Below are positions 53,800-62,171 of a stretch of DNA of 64,000 nt, one piece after another. Each line of letters opens with the position of its first letter. Within the stretch, counting starts at the first letter, position 1. The DNA comes from an uncultured Gammaproteobacteria bacterium (lineage in GTDB: Bacteria > Pseudomonadota > Gammaproteobacteria > Steroidobacterales > XN24). The stretch covers positions 38,646-102,645 of the forward strand of contig CALDWW010000004.1 of the NCBI GenBank assembly GCA_937924335.1. The letters run 5' to 3'. The translations under genes and the position numbers were made by a program. A model generated the notes under the pieces. The model made no database searches. It was not told the DNA's origin and saw nothing but the letters and a program-made list of their open reading frames with translations.

Positions 53800-54857
53800 G
53801 CGGACCCTTGTCACTGGCACGACCGGACCTGCGTGACTTCGTGCCCTATGAGGCTGCGGCTCCGGATCGCCAGATGATCCGCTTGCATGCTAACGAATCG
53901 GCCTGGCGGCACCCGTGGGATGACAGTGAGGCCGGACTGAACCGTTACCCCGATCCGCGGGCCGAGCGACTGACGCGACGACTCGCTGAGATTTACGGCG
54001 CGAGGGCGAACGAACTCCTGCTGACCCGCGGCAGCGACGACGCCATCGACGTGCTGGCGCGCGCCTTCTGTGTCGCCATGCAAGACCGGGTCCTCGTCTG
54101 CCCCCCGTCTTTCGGCATGTATGCTATCGCAGCACGGCTGCAGGGTGCCGGGGTCATAGAGGTGCCGCTCGACGCCGGGCGGGACTTTTCACTTGACGAA
54201 GAAAAACTGTTGGCGGCCGCGGCCGACGTCAAGATCGTGTTCCTGTGCTCACCCAATAACCCAACCGGGAACGTCATCCCGGCGGAGACGATCGCGAAGA
54301 TCTGCGATCGGCTCACGGACAGGGCGCTCGTGGTCGTGGACGAGGCCTACGCCGAGTTTGCCGGGGCGCCGTCAGCCATAGATTTGCGGCCGTATCACGA
54401 CAACCTGGTGATATTGAGGACCCTGTCCAAGGCGTATGCGCTGGCCGGTGCGCGGCTCGGCGTTCTGGTTGCAGACCCTGTCGTCGTCCGCCTGCTGCGC
54501 GGGGTCCTGCCGCCATACCCGCTGCCATCCCCATGCCTCGAGGCCGCCGAGCGCCTGATGGCCCCCGAGGCTCTGGAGCAGGCGAGGCACGCCGTCGCCG
54601 ACTCGGTGGCGCGGCGGCGGCGACTGGCCGATGCGCTGACGGGATTGTCCTGCGTGACCCGGGTGTGGCCGAGCGAGGGAAACTTCGTGCTGGTCCGGTT
54701 CCGCGACGCTGATCTGGCGGTGGAGTCGTGTCGTAAGCGCGGCGTTTTGCTGAGGGACTTTAGCCGTAAGCCCGGACTGGAGGGCTGTGTCAGGATCACC
54801 GTCGGTGAAGAGGACGAGAATCGGCTCGTATTGGAAACGCTGGAGACTCTGCAATGA
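53796..54857 (+). CDS. hisC: Histidinol-phosphate aminotransferase
   Basis: 353 residues, class I/II aminotransferase. RLHANESAWRHPWDD near the N-terminus, LTRGSDDAIDVLARAF, CSPNNPTGNVIP, VVDEAYAEFAG, and the PLP lysine in RTLSKAYALAGARLGVL. It transaminates imidazole acetol phosphate. Overlaps of 4 bp on both sides (hisD, hisB) show tight translational coupling. Confidence 0.97.
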   Translation: MSGPLSLARPDLRDFVPYEAAAPDRQMIRLHANESAWRHPWDDSEAGLNRYPDPRAERLTRRLAEIYGARANELLLTRGSDDAIDVLARAFCVAMQDRVLVCPPSFGMYAIAARLQGAGVIEVPLDAGRDFSLDEEKLLAAAADVKIVFLCSPNNPTGNVIPAETIAKICDRLTDRALVVVDEAYAEFAGAPSAIDLRPYHDNLVILRTLSKAYALAGARLGVLVADPVVVRLLRGVLPPYPLPSPCLEAAERLMAPEALEQARHAVADSVARRRRLADALTGLSCVTRVWPSEGNFVLVRFRDADLAVESCRKRGVLLRDFSRKPGLEGCVRITVGEEDENRLVLETLETLQ

Positions 54858-55921
54858 AGGCAAGAAGGCTGGTGGCCTTTCTCGATCGCGACGGGACGCT
54901 GATTTCAGAGCCGGAGGACTATCAGATCGACGCCCTGCACAAGGTGCGGCTCGTGGAAGGTGTCATCCCGGCTCTCATCGCGCTGCGCGACGCCGGCTAT
55001 CGCCTGTTGCTGGTGAGTAATCAGGATGGTCTGGGCAGTGACAGCTTCCCGCAGGATGACTTCCAGCATGTGCACGACTTCGTCATCGACCTGTTTGCCT
55101 CGCAGGGGATCGTGTTCGACGGGGAGTTCATCTGCCCGCACTTCCCGGCGGACGGCTGCGACTGCCGCAAGCCACGGACGGGCCTGCTGACCCGATACCT
55201 GGCGGAGAACAGTATCGATCTGCCACGCAGCTGTGTCGTTGGTGACCGCCCCACGGATCTGGAACTGGCCGAGAACATCGGCGTCCGCGGTTTCCTGCTG
55301 GAGGAGGGCCGCGGGTGGCCCGCGATCGTAGGAGACATCCTCGCTGGCTCACGCCGTGCGACGGCATCCCGCAAGACGCGTGAGACCGACGTCACGGCCA
55401 GCGTGGACTTGGACGCCACCGAGCCGGTGAGCATCGATACCGGGATCGGCTTCTATGACCACATGCTGGAGCAGGTAAGCCGCCACGCGGGCATCGGCCT
55501 GCAGATACGATGTCGCGGCGATCTGGAGGTCGATGAACACCATACCGTGGAGGATGTCGCCCTCGTGCTCGGCGAGGCCTTGCGTGAGGCGCTGGGCGCC
55601 AGGGCCGGCATCGGCCGGTATGGGTTCGTGTTGCCCATGGACGAAGCCCAGGCGCGGGTCGCGGTGGATCTGAGCGGGCGCCCGTTCGCGGTATTCGAGG
55701 GTGACCTGGGGCGTGACCGGGTCGGAGGGCTGCCTACCGAACTCGTTCCGCATTTCTTTCGCTCGCTGGCCGACACCCTGGGTGCGGCTATTCACGTCAG
55801 TGTTGCGGGCGAGAACACGCACCATATGGTCGAATCATCTTTCAAGGGTCTTGGCCGCGCCCTGCGGCAGGCGGTCTCCATCGACGGTGGAGGTATCCCG
55901 TCCACCAAGGGCGTGCTCTGA
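54854..55921 (+). CDS. hisB: Bifunctional histidinol-phosphatase / imidazoleglycerol-phosphate dehydratase
   Basis: 355 residues, the fused enterobacterial type. N-terminal HAD phosphatase (FLDRDGTLISEPEDYQ, zinc-loop CPHFPADGCDCRKP, VGDRPTDLELAENIG) to about 165, then the dehydratase with IDTGIGFYDHMLEQVSRH, DEHHTVEDVALVLGE and THHMVESSFKGLGRAL. It catalyses steps 6 and 8 of the pathway. The fusion is a gammaproteobacterial trait. Confidence 0.97.
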   Translation: MKARRLVAFLDRDGTLISEPEDYQIDALHKVRLVEGVIPALIALRDAGYRLLLVSNQDGLGSDSFPQDDFQHVHDFVIDLFASQGIVFDGEFICPHFPADGCDCRKPRTGLLTRYLAENSIDLPRSCVVGDRPTDLELAENIGVRGFLLEEGRGWPAIVGDILAGSRRATASRKTRETDVTASVDLDATEPVSIDTGIGFYDHMLEQVSRHAGIGLQIRCRGDLEVDEHHTVEDVALVLGEALREALGARAGIGRYGFVLPMDEAQARVAVDLSGRPFAVFEGDLGRDRVGGLPTELVPHFFRSLADTLGAAIHVSVAGENTHHMVESSFKGLGRALRQAVSIDGGGIPSTKGVL

Positions 55922-56517
55922 TGGCGGTCGCCATCATCGATAGCGGTGGCGCCAATATCGCCTCACTACGATGCGCCCTGACCCGGCTGGGATGTGAAGC
56001 CGAGCTGACCCGTGATGCGGCGGGTATCCGCGCCGCCAGCCATGTGCTTCTGCCGGGCGTCGGGGCTGCTGCGGATGCCATGCGGCGACTGCGTGATGCC
56101 GGGCTCGACCGTGTGATCCCGGACCTGCGGCAACCGGTACTGGGGATCTGCCTCGGTATGCAGCTACTGTTCGACCGGTCCGAGGAGGGTCCGGCCGGGT
56201 GCCTTGGCATCATCGATGACCGGATCAGCGAAATGCGGCCGGGCCGCGATCGCCCCATCCCGCACATGGGATGGAACCGGGTAAAGGTGGTGCGCGATAG
56301 CCCGCTGTTCGCCGCCATCGAGGACGAGACCCACTTCTATTTCGTGCACAGTTTCGCCGCTGCCGCTTGTGATTCGACGCTGGCCACCAGTTGTTACGGT
56401 GAGGTGTTCTCTGCCGCCGTATCCCGCGGAAACTTCTTCGGCACCCAGTTTCACCCGGAGCGTTCCGGCCCGGCCGGCGGAAGGCTCCTGCAGAATTTCC
56501 TGGAGCTTGGATCATGA
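55921..56517 (+). CDS. hisH: Imidazole glycerol phosphate synthase, glutaminase subunit
   Basis: 198 residues, class I glutamine amidotransferase. Oxyanion strand LLPGVGAAADAMRRL, nucleophile Cys in GICLGMQLLFDRS, and His/Glu in GTQFHPERSG. It feeds ammonia to HisF. Its ATG overlaps the hisB stop (TGATG), and it overlaps hisA by 4 bp. Confidence 0.97.
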   Translation: MAVAIIDSGGANIASLRCALTRLGCEAELTRDAAGIRAASHVLLPGVGAAADAMRRLRDAGLDRVIPDLRQPVLGICLGMQLLFDRSEEGPAGCLGIIDDRISEMRPGRDRPIPHMGWNRVKVVRDSPLFAAIEDETHFYFVHSFAAAACDSTLATSCYGEVFSAAVSRGNFFGTQFHPERSGPAGGRLLQNFLELGS

Positions 56518-57257
56518 AAGTTATCCCGGCTATCGACATCAAGGACGGTCGCTGCGTGCGTCTGTTCAAGGGGCGCTTCGACGACGTGACCGAGTACGAT
56601 ACTGATCCGGCGATGTTGGCCGCCGACTACGCCCGGCAGGGGGCCGACTGGATCCATTGCGTGGATCTCGACGGCGCGCGCCAGGGCGTGGCCGGCAACT
56701 TGTCGAAGATCACGCAGATCGCCGCGAAGCTTCCGGGTCGGGTCCAGGTCGGTGGCGGCGTCCGCGATGCTGCTGCGATCAGCGCCCTGCTGGAAGCGGG
56801 TGTCGGGAGGGCCGTCGTCGGCAGTGCCGCCGTGCAGCAGCCTGCTGAGACCAGCGGCTGGTTGCAGGAGTTCGGCGCGGATCGGATCGTGCTGGCCCTG
56901 GATGTGAGTCGCGAACAGCCGGACGCGTCGCCGATGCTCGTCATCAAGGGCTGGACCGAGACCAGCCGGGTCACATTATGGGAAGCGCTGGATGAGTTTA
57001 CGGCTGCCGGTCTGCGCCACGTCCTGTGCACCGATATCAGCCGTGACGGCGCCATGACCGGTCCGGCGGTGGACCTCTATTCAGAGTGTGCCGGGCGTTA
57101 CCCGGGGATCGCGTTTCAGGCGTCGGGAGGCGTCCGGGATCTGGCCGACCTGGTGGACCTGGAGACTACCGGTGTCCATTCGGCCATCGTCGGCAAGGCC
57201 CTGCTGGAGGGCCGCATCACCGAGACGGAGCTGCAGCCATTCTTGCAAAGCGCATAA
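56514..57257 (+). CDS. hisA: ProFAR isomerase
   Basis: 247 residues, TIM barrel. Start [20 protein letters not shown] with the catalytic Asp in the first strand, [12 protein letters not shown], second Asp in [13 protein letters not shown], and [11 protein letters not shown]. It isomerises ProFAR to PRFAR. The 3' end overlaps the proposed hisF start by 19 bp. Confidence 0.97.
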   Translation: MKVIPAIDIKDGRCVRLFKGRFDDVTEYDTDPAMLAADYARQGADWIHCVDLDGARQGVAGNLSKITQIAAKLPGRVQVGGGVRDAAAISALLEAGVGRAVVGSAAVQQPAETSGWLQEFGADRIVLALDVSREQPDASPMLVIKGWTETSRVTLWEALDEFTAAGLRHVLCTDISRDGAMTGPAVDLYSECAGRYPGIAFQASGGVRDLADLVDLETTGVHSAIVGKALLEGRITETELQPFLQSA

Positions 57258-58006
57258 TCCCCTGCCTCGATGTCCGCGATGGCCAGGTCGTCAAGGGCGT
57301 CCGCTTCCGCGATCATCGCGTGATGGGTGACATCGTCCCGCTGGCGGCGCGCTATAGGGACGAAGGCGCGGACGAACTGGTCTTCTACGACATCACGGCC
57401 AGTCCTGATGGACGCACCGTCAGTCGCGACTGGGTCAGTCGCGTGACCGAAGTGCTCGATATCCCTTTCTGTGTCGCCGGTGGTATCCGTAGCGTGGAAG
57501 ATGCGGAAGAGATCCTGGCGGCGGGTGCGGAGAAAGTCTCCATCAATACACCAGCGCTGGAGGATCCGGATCTGATCGATCGGATGGCGCGCCGCTTCGG
57601 CCGACAATGCGTGGTCATCGGTATCGATAGTCAGGGCAGCGACGGCGAATACCGCGTAGCCAGCCACACGGGAGATCCCGAACGTGCCCGCTATGGCCGC
57701 CGCCCGACGAAGGAGTGGGTGAGAGAAGTCCAGGACCGGGGCGCCGGAGAGATCGTCATGAACTGCATGAATCATGACGGCGTCCGCACCGGCTACGACG
57801 TCTCTCACCTTGCCGAGATCCGCGACATCTGCTCGGTACCCCTGATCGCCTCCGGAGGCGCAGGCGCGATGGAGCACTTCAGCCAGGTGTTCCAGGCAGC
57901 CCGCGTAGATGGCGCCCTGGCGGCGACCGTGTTCCACTCCGGCGCCATACCGATCGGAGATCTGAAAGACTATCTCGCCAACTGCGGCGTGGAGATAAGA
58001 CCATGA
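57239..58006 (+). CDS. hisF: Imidazole glycerol phosphate synthase, cyclase subunit (proposed AUU start)
   Basis: 255 residues, TIM barrel: [20 protein letters not shown] at the N-terminus, [55 protein letters not shown] and [13 protein letters not shown]. HisF normally begins M-(G)[11 protein letters not shown], yet the codon before CTT-GCA is ATT (57239-57241) and no ATG, GTG or TTG lies nearby in frame; the nearest is over 100 bp upstream inside hisA. ACGGAG is eight bases before the ATT, a good ribosome site. An AUU start is therefore proposed. It cyclises PRFAR with ammonia from HisH. Confidence 0.93.
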   Translation: MLAKRIIPCLDVRDGQVVKGVRFRDHRVMGDIVPLAARYRDEGADELVFYDITASPDGRTVSRDWVSRVTEVLDIPFCVAGGIRSVEDAEEILAAGAEKVSINTPALEDPDLIDRMARRFGRQCVVIGIDSQGSDGEYRVASHTGDPERARYGRRPTKEWVREVQDRGAGEIVMNCMNHDGVRTGYDVSHLAEIRDICSVPLIASGGAGAMEHFSQVFQAARVDGALAATVFHSGAIPIGDLKDYLANCGVEIRP

Positions 58007-58620
58007 CGTCACTGGATCCGGACAGGCTGGATTGGGCGAAGGGTGACGGCCTGCTTCCCGCGGTCGTGCAGGATGCCGGCGACGGTGCCATCCTGATGCT
58101 CGGGTACATGAACAGGGAGGCCCTGGCAAAGACGCTCAGCGACGGCCAGGTCGTGTTCTACAGTCGATCCCGTCGGACCCTGTGGCGCAAGGGGGAGACT
58201 TCGGGCAACGTGCTGGACCTGGTCGATGTGGCGGCAGATTGCGACTCTGACACGCTCAGGATCCGCGCGCGTCCCGCCGGCCCGACCTGCCACCTCGGAA
58301 CCCGGACGTGTTTCGGGGACCAGGATGATAGTCAGCTTCCCGGGTTTCTGGGCATCCTGGAGACCGTGATCCGCGAGCGTCTTGAATCGAACTCGGATGG
58401 AAGCTACGTGGCCAGTCTGGCGCAGAAGGGTCGTCAAAGGATCGCCCAGAAAGTGGGCGAGGAAGGCGTCGAATTCGCGCTGGCATGCGCTGCCGGGGAC
58501 CGCGAGGGGCAGCTGGATGAGGCTGCCGACCTGCTGTTTCACCTGATGGTGGCATTAGCAAACCAGGACCTGTCCCTGTCCGATATTATTGCGCGACTGG
58601 AGACCCGGCACAGGCAGTGA
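58003..58620 (+). CDS. hisI: Bifunctional phosphoribosyl-AMP cyclohydrolase / phosphoribosyl-ATP diphosphatase
   Basis: 205 residues. HisI part: [38 protein letters not shown], and zinc ligands in [10 protein letters not shown] and [11 protein letters not shown]. HisE part from about 110: [22 protein letters not shown] with [11 protein letters not shown] and [11 protein letters not shown]. It performs steps 2 and 3. It overlaps hisF by 4 bp and is the last his gene. Confidence 0.97.
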   Translation: MTSLDPDRLDWAKGDGLLPAVVQDAGDGAILMLGYMNREALAKTLSDGQVVFYSRSRRTLWRKGETSGNVLDLVDVAADCDSDTLRIRARPAGPTCHLGTRTCFGDQDDSQLPGFLGILETVIRERLESNSDGSYVASLAQKGRQRIAQKVGEEGVEFALACAAGDREGQLDEAADLLFHLMVALANQDLSLSDIIARLETRHRQ

Positions 58621-58652
58621 TGCCGGAGACAGGCTCTTTGCCCTTGCACGCG

Positions 58653-58661
58653 TGCTAGGGT
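58653..58661 (+). promoter_or_regulatory. Possible extended -10 promoter of the hydrolase gene
   Basis: TGCTAGGGT gives an extended -10 (TGn-TAGGGT) about 30 bp before the proposed hydrolase start. The -35 region is poor. It resembles the TGCTAGnnT boxes at 10720-10777. Confidence 0.35.
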
Positions 58662-58691
58662 TGTCCGACAAGGGGTCAGACGGAGATCGTC

Positions 58692-59528
58692 CTGGACACC
58701 ATCCTGGCCAACGGTGTTCGGTTGCATTACGAGGAGTCTGGCGAGGGGCCCGACACCGTCGTATTCAGTCATAGTTATCTGCTCAGCAGCGAGCACTTCC
58801 AGCCACAGATAGCGGCCTTGTCGGGGTCGTTCCGCTGTTTGGCTTTTGACCATCGGGGACATGGTGGCAGTGATGCCCCCGAGTCCGGTTACGACATGGA
58901 GAATCTCTACGCCGATGCGGTCGGTTTCATAGAGGCCACCGGCCGCGCGCCCTGTCATTTCGTTGGCTTGTCAACGGGCGGTTTCATCGGATTGCGGCTC
59001 GGGATTCGCCGGCCGGACCTTGTCCGCTCACTGGTCCTGATGGATACCTCGGCCGACCCGGAACCGGCGGGCAGGGCGCGCGAGTACCGGGTCATGCTGT
59101 GGATGCTCCGCACCCTTGGCTACTGGCCGCTGGTTCGCCGGATGGCCAAAGTGTTCTTTTCTCCGCATTTCCGTAACGATGCCGAGCGACGTAGTGAGTC
59201 GGCCTACTGGCGTGGCAGGGTAACTGCTAATGATCGGCACGCGATGTTGCGATTCGGTCGCGGCATCCTCGAGCGCGCCGGCGTGTCTGATCAGCTGGAG
59301 CGCATCGGGGTCTCCACGCTGGTGATCGTCGGCCAGGAAGACGTCCCCACGCCGGTCCGCGAAGCCGAGCGCATCGCACGGGGAATTCCCGACGCGCAAC
59401 TGGAAGTCATCCCGCGCGCTGGTCATGTCTGTACGGTCGAGCAGCCTGATGCGGTCAACGAGGTACTGGTCCGATTCCTCGAGCGGCAGCGTCGGCGCGC
59501 GGGGCAGCCGCGCACCGACAGCGACTGA
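58692..59528 (+). CDS. Alpha/beta hydrolase (proposed CUG start)
   Basis: 278 residues if started at CTG 58692; 268 if at TTG 58722. The family usually opens with a strand like TILANGVRLHYEESGEGP, which is present only with the upstream start, and GGAG lies six bases before the CTG. Oxyanion region VVFSHSYLLSS, AFDHRGHGGSDAP, nucleophile elbow VGLSTGGFIGL, acid in VIVGQEDVPTP, base in PRAGHVCTVEQP. Substrate unknown; haloperoxidase/esterase-like. Confidence 0.85.
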   Translation: MDTILANGVRLHYEESGEGPDTVVFSHSYLLSSEHFQPQIAALSGSFRCLAFDHRGHGGSDAPESGYDMENLYADAVGFIEATGRAPCHFVGLSTGGFIGLRLGIRRPDLVRSLVLMDTSADPEPAGRAREYRVMLWMLRTLGYWPLVRRMAKVFFSPHFRNDAERRSESAYWRGRVTANDRHAMLRFGRGILERAGVSDQLERIGVSTLVIVGQEDVPTPVREAERIARGIPDAQLEVIPRAGHVCTVEQPDAVNEVLVRFLERQRRRAGQPRTDSD

Positions 59529-59609
59529 GTCGTCACCGGGGACACGTTTCGTGACGGGCAAGGCCCGAGGCCGGTATCATCGCGGCGAGTTCTCAGCGGC
59601 CGCCGATTC

Positions 59610-61184
59610 ATGAGTCGAAGTCTCGCCAAATCCACCACCGTCGTCGGCGGCATGACCCTGACCTCCCGGGTCATGGGGTTTCTGCGCGATATCGTATTCG
59701 CCCGATTCTTCGGTGCCGGTGCGGGGATGGACGTCTTCGTGGTGGCGTTCCAGATCCCCAATTTCCTGCGGCGGCTGTTCGGAGAAGGAGCATTCTCGCA
59801 GGCCTTCGTGCCCGTCTTGTCCGAGTATCAGGATCAACGCTCCCACGAACAGGTTCAGGCGCTCGCGGACCGCGTGGCCGGCACGCTGGGCCTGATTCTC
59901 ATGATTATCACGATCATCGGGATCGTCGCCTCACCGGTGCTGATACTGCTGTTCGCGCCGGGTTTCAGTGGTGAGGAGGACAAGTTTGCCCTGGCTGCGG
60001 GGATGCTGAGGCTGACTTTTCCCTACCTGCTTTTCATTTCTCTGGTCGCGTTCGCCGGGGGCATCCTGAACACGTTCGGTCGATTCGCGGTGCCGGCCTT
60101 CACGCCCGTGTTACTGAATGTCGTTCTGATCGCGTCAGTGTTCCTGATCGCGCCGCGGATGGAGCAGCCCGTCTATGGGCTGGCCATCGGTGTATTCATT
60201 GCCGGCTTCGTGCAGTTGGCGTTCCAGATACCGTTCCTGAAGCGGCTGGACGTGTTGCCGCGGCCGCGCTGGGGTTGGCGGCACGAGGGGGTGCGCAGGA
60301 TCATCCGGTTGATGTTGCCGGCGATCCTCGGGTCCTCGGTCGCTCAGATAAACTTGCTGGTTGACCGCGTCATCGCGTCGTTTCTTGCGACCGGCAGTAT
60401 CAGTTGGCTGTACTACTCAGACAGGCTGCTGGAATTCCCGCTCGGCGTTTTCGCCATCGCGTTGGCGACGGTCATCCTGCCGGGGCTGTCCCGGCATCAT
60501 GCCGCAAAGTCCGCCGCTGCATTCTCTGCCACGCTGGACTGGGCCCTGAAACTGGCGATGGTGATCGCGCTGCCGGCCGCTGTCGGCATGTTTTTCCTGG
60601 CCGCGCCGATGGTCGCGACGCTGTTCAACTATGGCGCATTCGGCGCCGAGGATGTGCGCATGGCGACCTTCAGCGTGATGGCCTATGCGCTCGGCCTGAT
60701 AGCATTCACGCTCGTCAAGGTCCTGTTGCCGGGATATTTCGCCCGGCAGGACACGCGCACGCCGGTCCGCATCAGCGTCATCGCCCTGCTGAGCAATATC
60801 GTCCTGAATATCGTCATCGTCCTGCCGATGATGCACTTCGGCGTCAAGGCGCCCCATGCGGGTCTGGCCCTGGCCACCGGTCTGGCCGCGGTCCTGAATG
60901 CCACCTTGTTGTACCGCGGCCTGCGTCGACGTGGGGTCTACAAACCCGCCGACGGCTGGGCCTGGCTGGCGTTGAGAGTGGCGGCCGCCAATATCGTGAT
61001 GGCGGTGCTGTTGTGGCGACTCGCGGGAGACCTGGATCGCTGGCTGACGGCGCCCTGGTTTGATCGTGCACCCTGGCTTGCCGGCTGTATCATCGCCGGT
61101 GTCGTCACCTACCTGGCCGTGTTGGGGCTCGGCGGCGTTCGCCCCCGGCACCTGAAGGTTCAGTATCCGGTCGCGGGCAAGTGA
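59610..61184 (+). CDS. murJ: Lipid II flippase MurJ (MviN)
   Basis: 524 residues with about 14 membrane helices. Family motifs: SRVMGFLRDIVFARFFGAGAG near 20, VFVVAFQIPNFLRRLFGEGA, and the central cationic pocket segments. MurJ moves lipid II across the inner membrane for peptidoglycan synthesis. It is followed 40 bp later by ribF, the conserved order murJ-ribF-ileS. Confidence 0.96.
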   Translation: MSRSLAKSTTVVGGMTLTSRVMGFLRDIVFARFFGAGAGMDVFVVAFQIPNFLRRLFGEGAFSQAFVPVLSEYQDQRSHEQVQALADRVAGTLGLILMIITIIGIVASPVLILLFAPGFSGEEDKFALAAGMLRLTFPYLLFISLVAFAGGILNTFGRFAVPAFTPVLLNVVLIASVFLIAPRMEQPVYGLAIGVFIAGFVQLAFQIPFLKRLDVLPRPRWGWRHEGVRRIIRLMLPAILGSSVAQINLLVDRVIASFLATGSISWLYYSDRLLEFPLGVFAIALATVILPGLSRHHAAKSAAAFSATLDWALKLAMVIALPAAVGMFFLAAPMVATLFNYGAFGAEDVRMATFSVMAYALGLIAFTLVKVLLPGYFARQDTRTPVRISVIALLSNIVLNIVIVLPMMHFGVKAPHAGLALATGLAAVLNATLLYRGLRRRGVYKPADGWAWLALRVAAANIVMAVLLWRLAGDLDRWLTAPWFDRAPWLAGCIIAGVVTYLAVLGLGGVRPRHLKVQYPVAGK

Positions 61185-61203
61185 ATCGGCCGATGGGCTC
61201 ACA

Positions 61204-61209
61204 TATAAT
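61204..61209 (+). promoter_or_regulatory. Consensus -10 box before ribF
   Basis: TATAAT at 61204-61209. A start near 61216 would leave a leader of about 9 nt before the ATG at 61225. No convincing -35 is present, so it may be a weak or activator-dependent promoter. Confidence 0.4.
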
Positions 61210-61224
61210 CCGGTTCTGTTGACC

Positions 61225-62148
61225 ATGGAGCTTATCCGAGGCGTCCACAATCTGGCGGAGCGGCATCACGGCTGCGTCGCCAGCATCGGCAACTACGACG
61301 GGTTGCACCTGGGTCACCGGCAGGTGCTGCGTCAGTTGTCGGAGCAGGCCCGGGAGGACGGTCTGCCCTCGCTGGTGATGTGTTTCGAGCCGACGCCGCT
61401 GGAGTTCTTCTGCGGCGACAGGGCGCCCGCTCGCCTTTCTACGTTCCGCGAGAAAGTGGAGCAGCTGGGCGCCATGGGCATAGACCGATTCTTCTGTGTT
61501 CGTTTTGACCCGGAGCTGGCAGACATGTCGCCCGAGCAGTTTGTCCGGGACTTTCTGGTGGAAGGGATCGGGGTCAGGCATCTGGTAGTAGGCGACGACT
61601 TTCGTTTCGGTCGTGATCGCTCAGGTGATTTCAGTACGCTGGAGGTCGCGGGTCGAACGCACGGGTTCGAGGTCGTGGACACGCCGAGCTACAGCGTCGA
61701 TGGTATCCGCGTGAGCAGTACGCTCGTGCGCGAGTCGCTGGCGAAGGGCGATCTGGGATTTGCGGAGCAGATGCTCGGCCGGCCGTATTCGATGAGCGGA
61801 CGGGTAGTACGCGGGGATCAGCTGGGTCGCCAGCTGGGTTTTCCCACTGCGAACCTGCGCGTGGATAGGCACAAGCCTCCATTAAGGGGGGTCTATGCGG
61901 TCCGGATCCGCGGATTGGGGCAGGTCCGGGCGGGCATGGCCAGCCTTGGCACTAGGCCGACAGTGGATGGGACGGAGATGCGCCTGGAAGTCCATATCTT
62001 CGACTTTGACGAAGACGTCTACGGACGGCATATCCGGGTAGAGTTTGCCCATCGGCTGAGGACCGAGAAACGTTTTGACAACGTCGGGTTGATGACAGAA
62101 CAGCTTCACCGCGACGGGCGCACAGCGCGCCGCGTCCTGGGCGTATAG
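61225..62148 (+). CDS. ribF: Bifunctional riboflavin kinase / FAD synthetase
   Basis: 307 residues from the ATG at 61225 (TTG two codons upstream rejected). N-terminal nucleotidyltransferase with GNYDGLHLGHRQVLRQL and VVGDDFRFGRDRSGD, then the flavokinase barrel with GRVVRGDQLGRQLGFPTANL and VEFAHRLRTEKRFDN. It makes FMN and FAD from riboflavin. It stands between murJ and ileS. Confidence 0.97.
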   Translation: MELIRGVHNLAERHHGCVASIGNYDGLHLGHRQVLRQLSEQAREDGLPSLVMCFEPTPLEFFCGDRAPARLSTFREKVEQLGAMGIDRFFCVRFDPELADMSPEQFVRDFLVEGIGVRHLVVGDDFRFGRDRSGDFSTLEVAGRTHGFEVVDTPSYSVDGIRVSSTLVRESLAKGDLGFAEQMLGRPYSMSGRVVRGDQLGRQLGFPTANLRVDRHKPPLRGVYAVRIRGLGQVRAGMASLGTRPTVDGTEMRLEVHIFDFDEDVYGRHIRVEFAHRLRTEKRFDNVGLMTEQLHRDGRTARRVLGV

Positions 62149-62171
62149 AGGATGACCGGAGATAACGGCAC

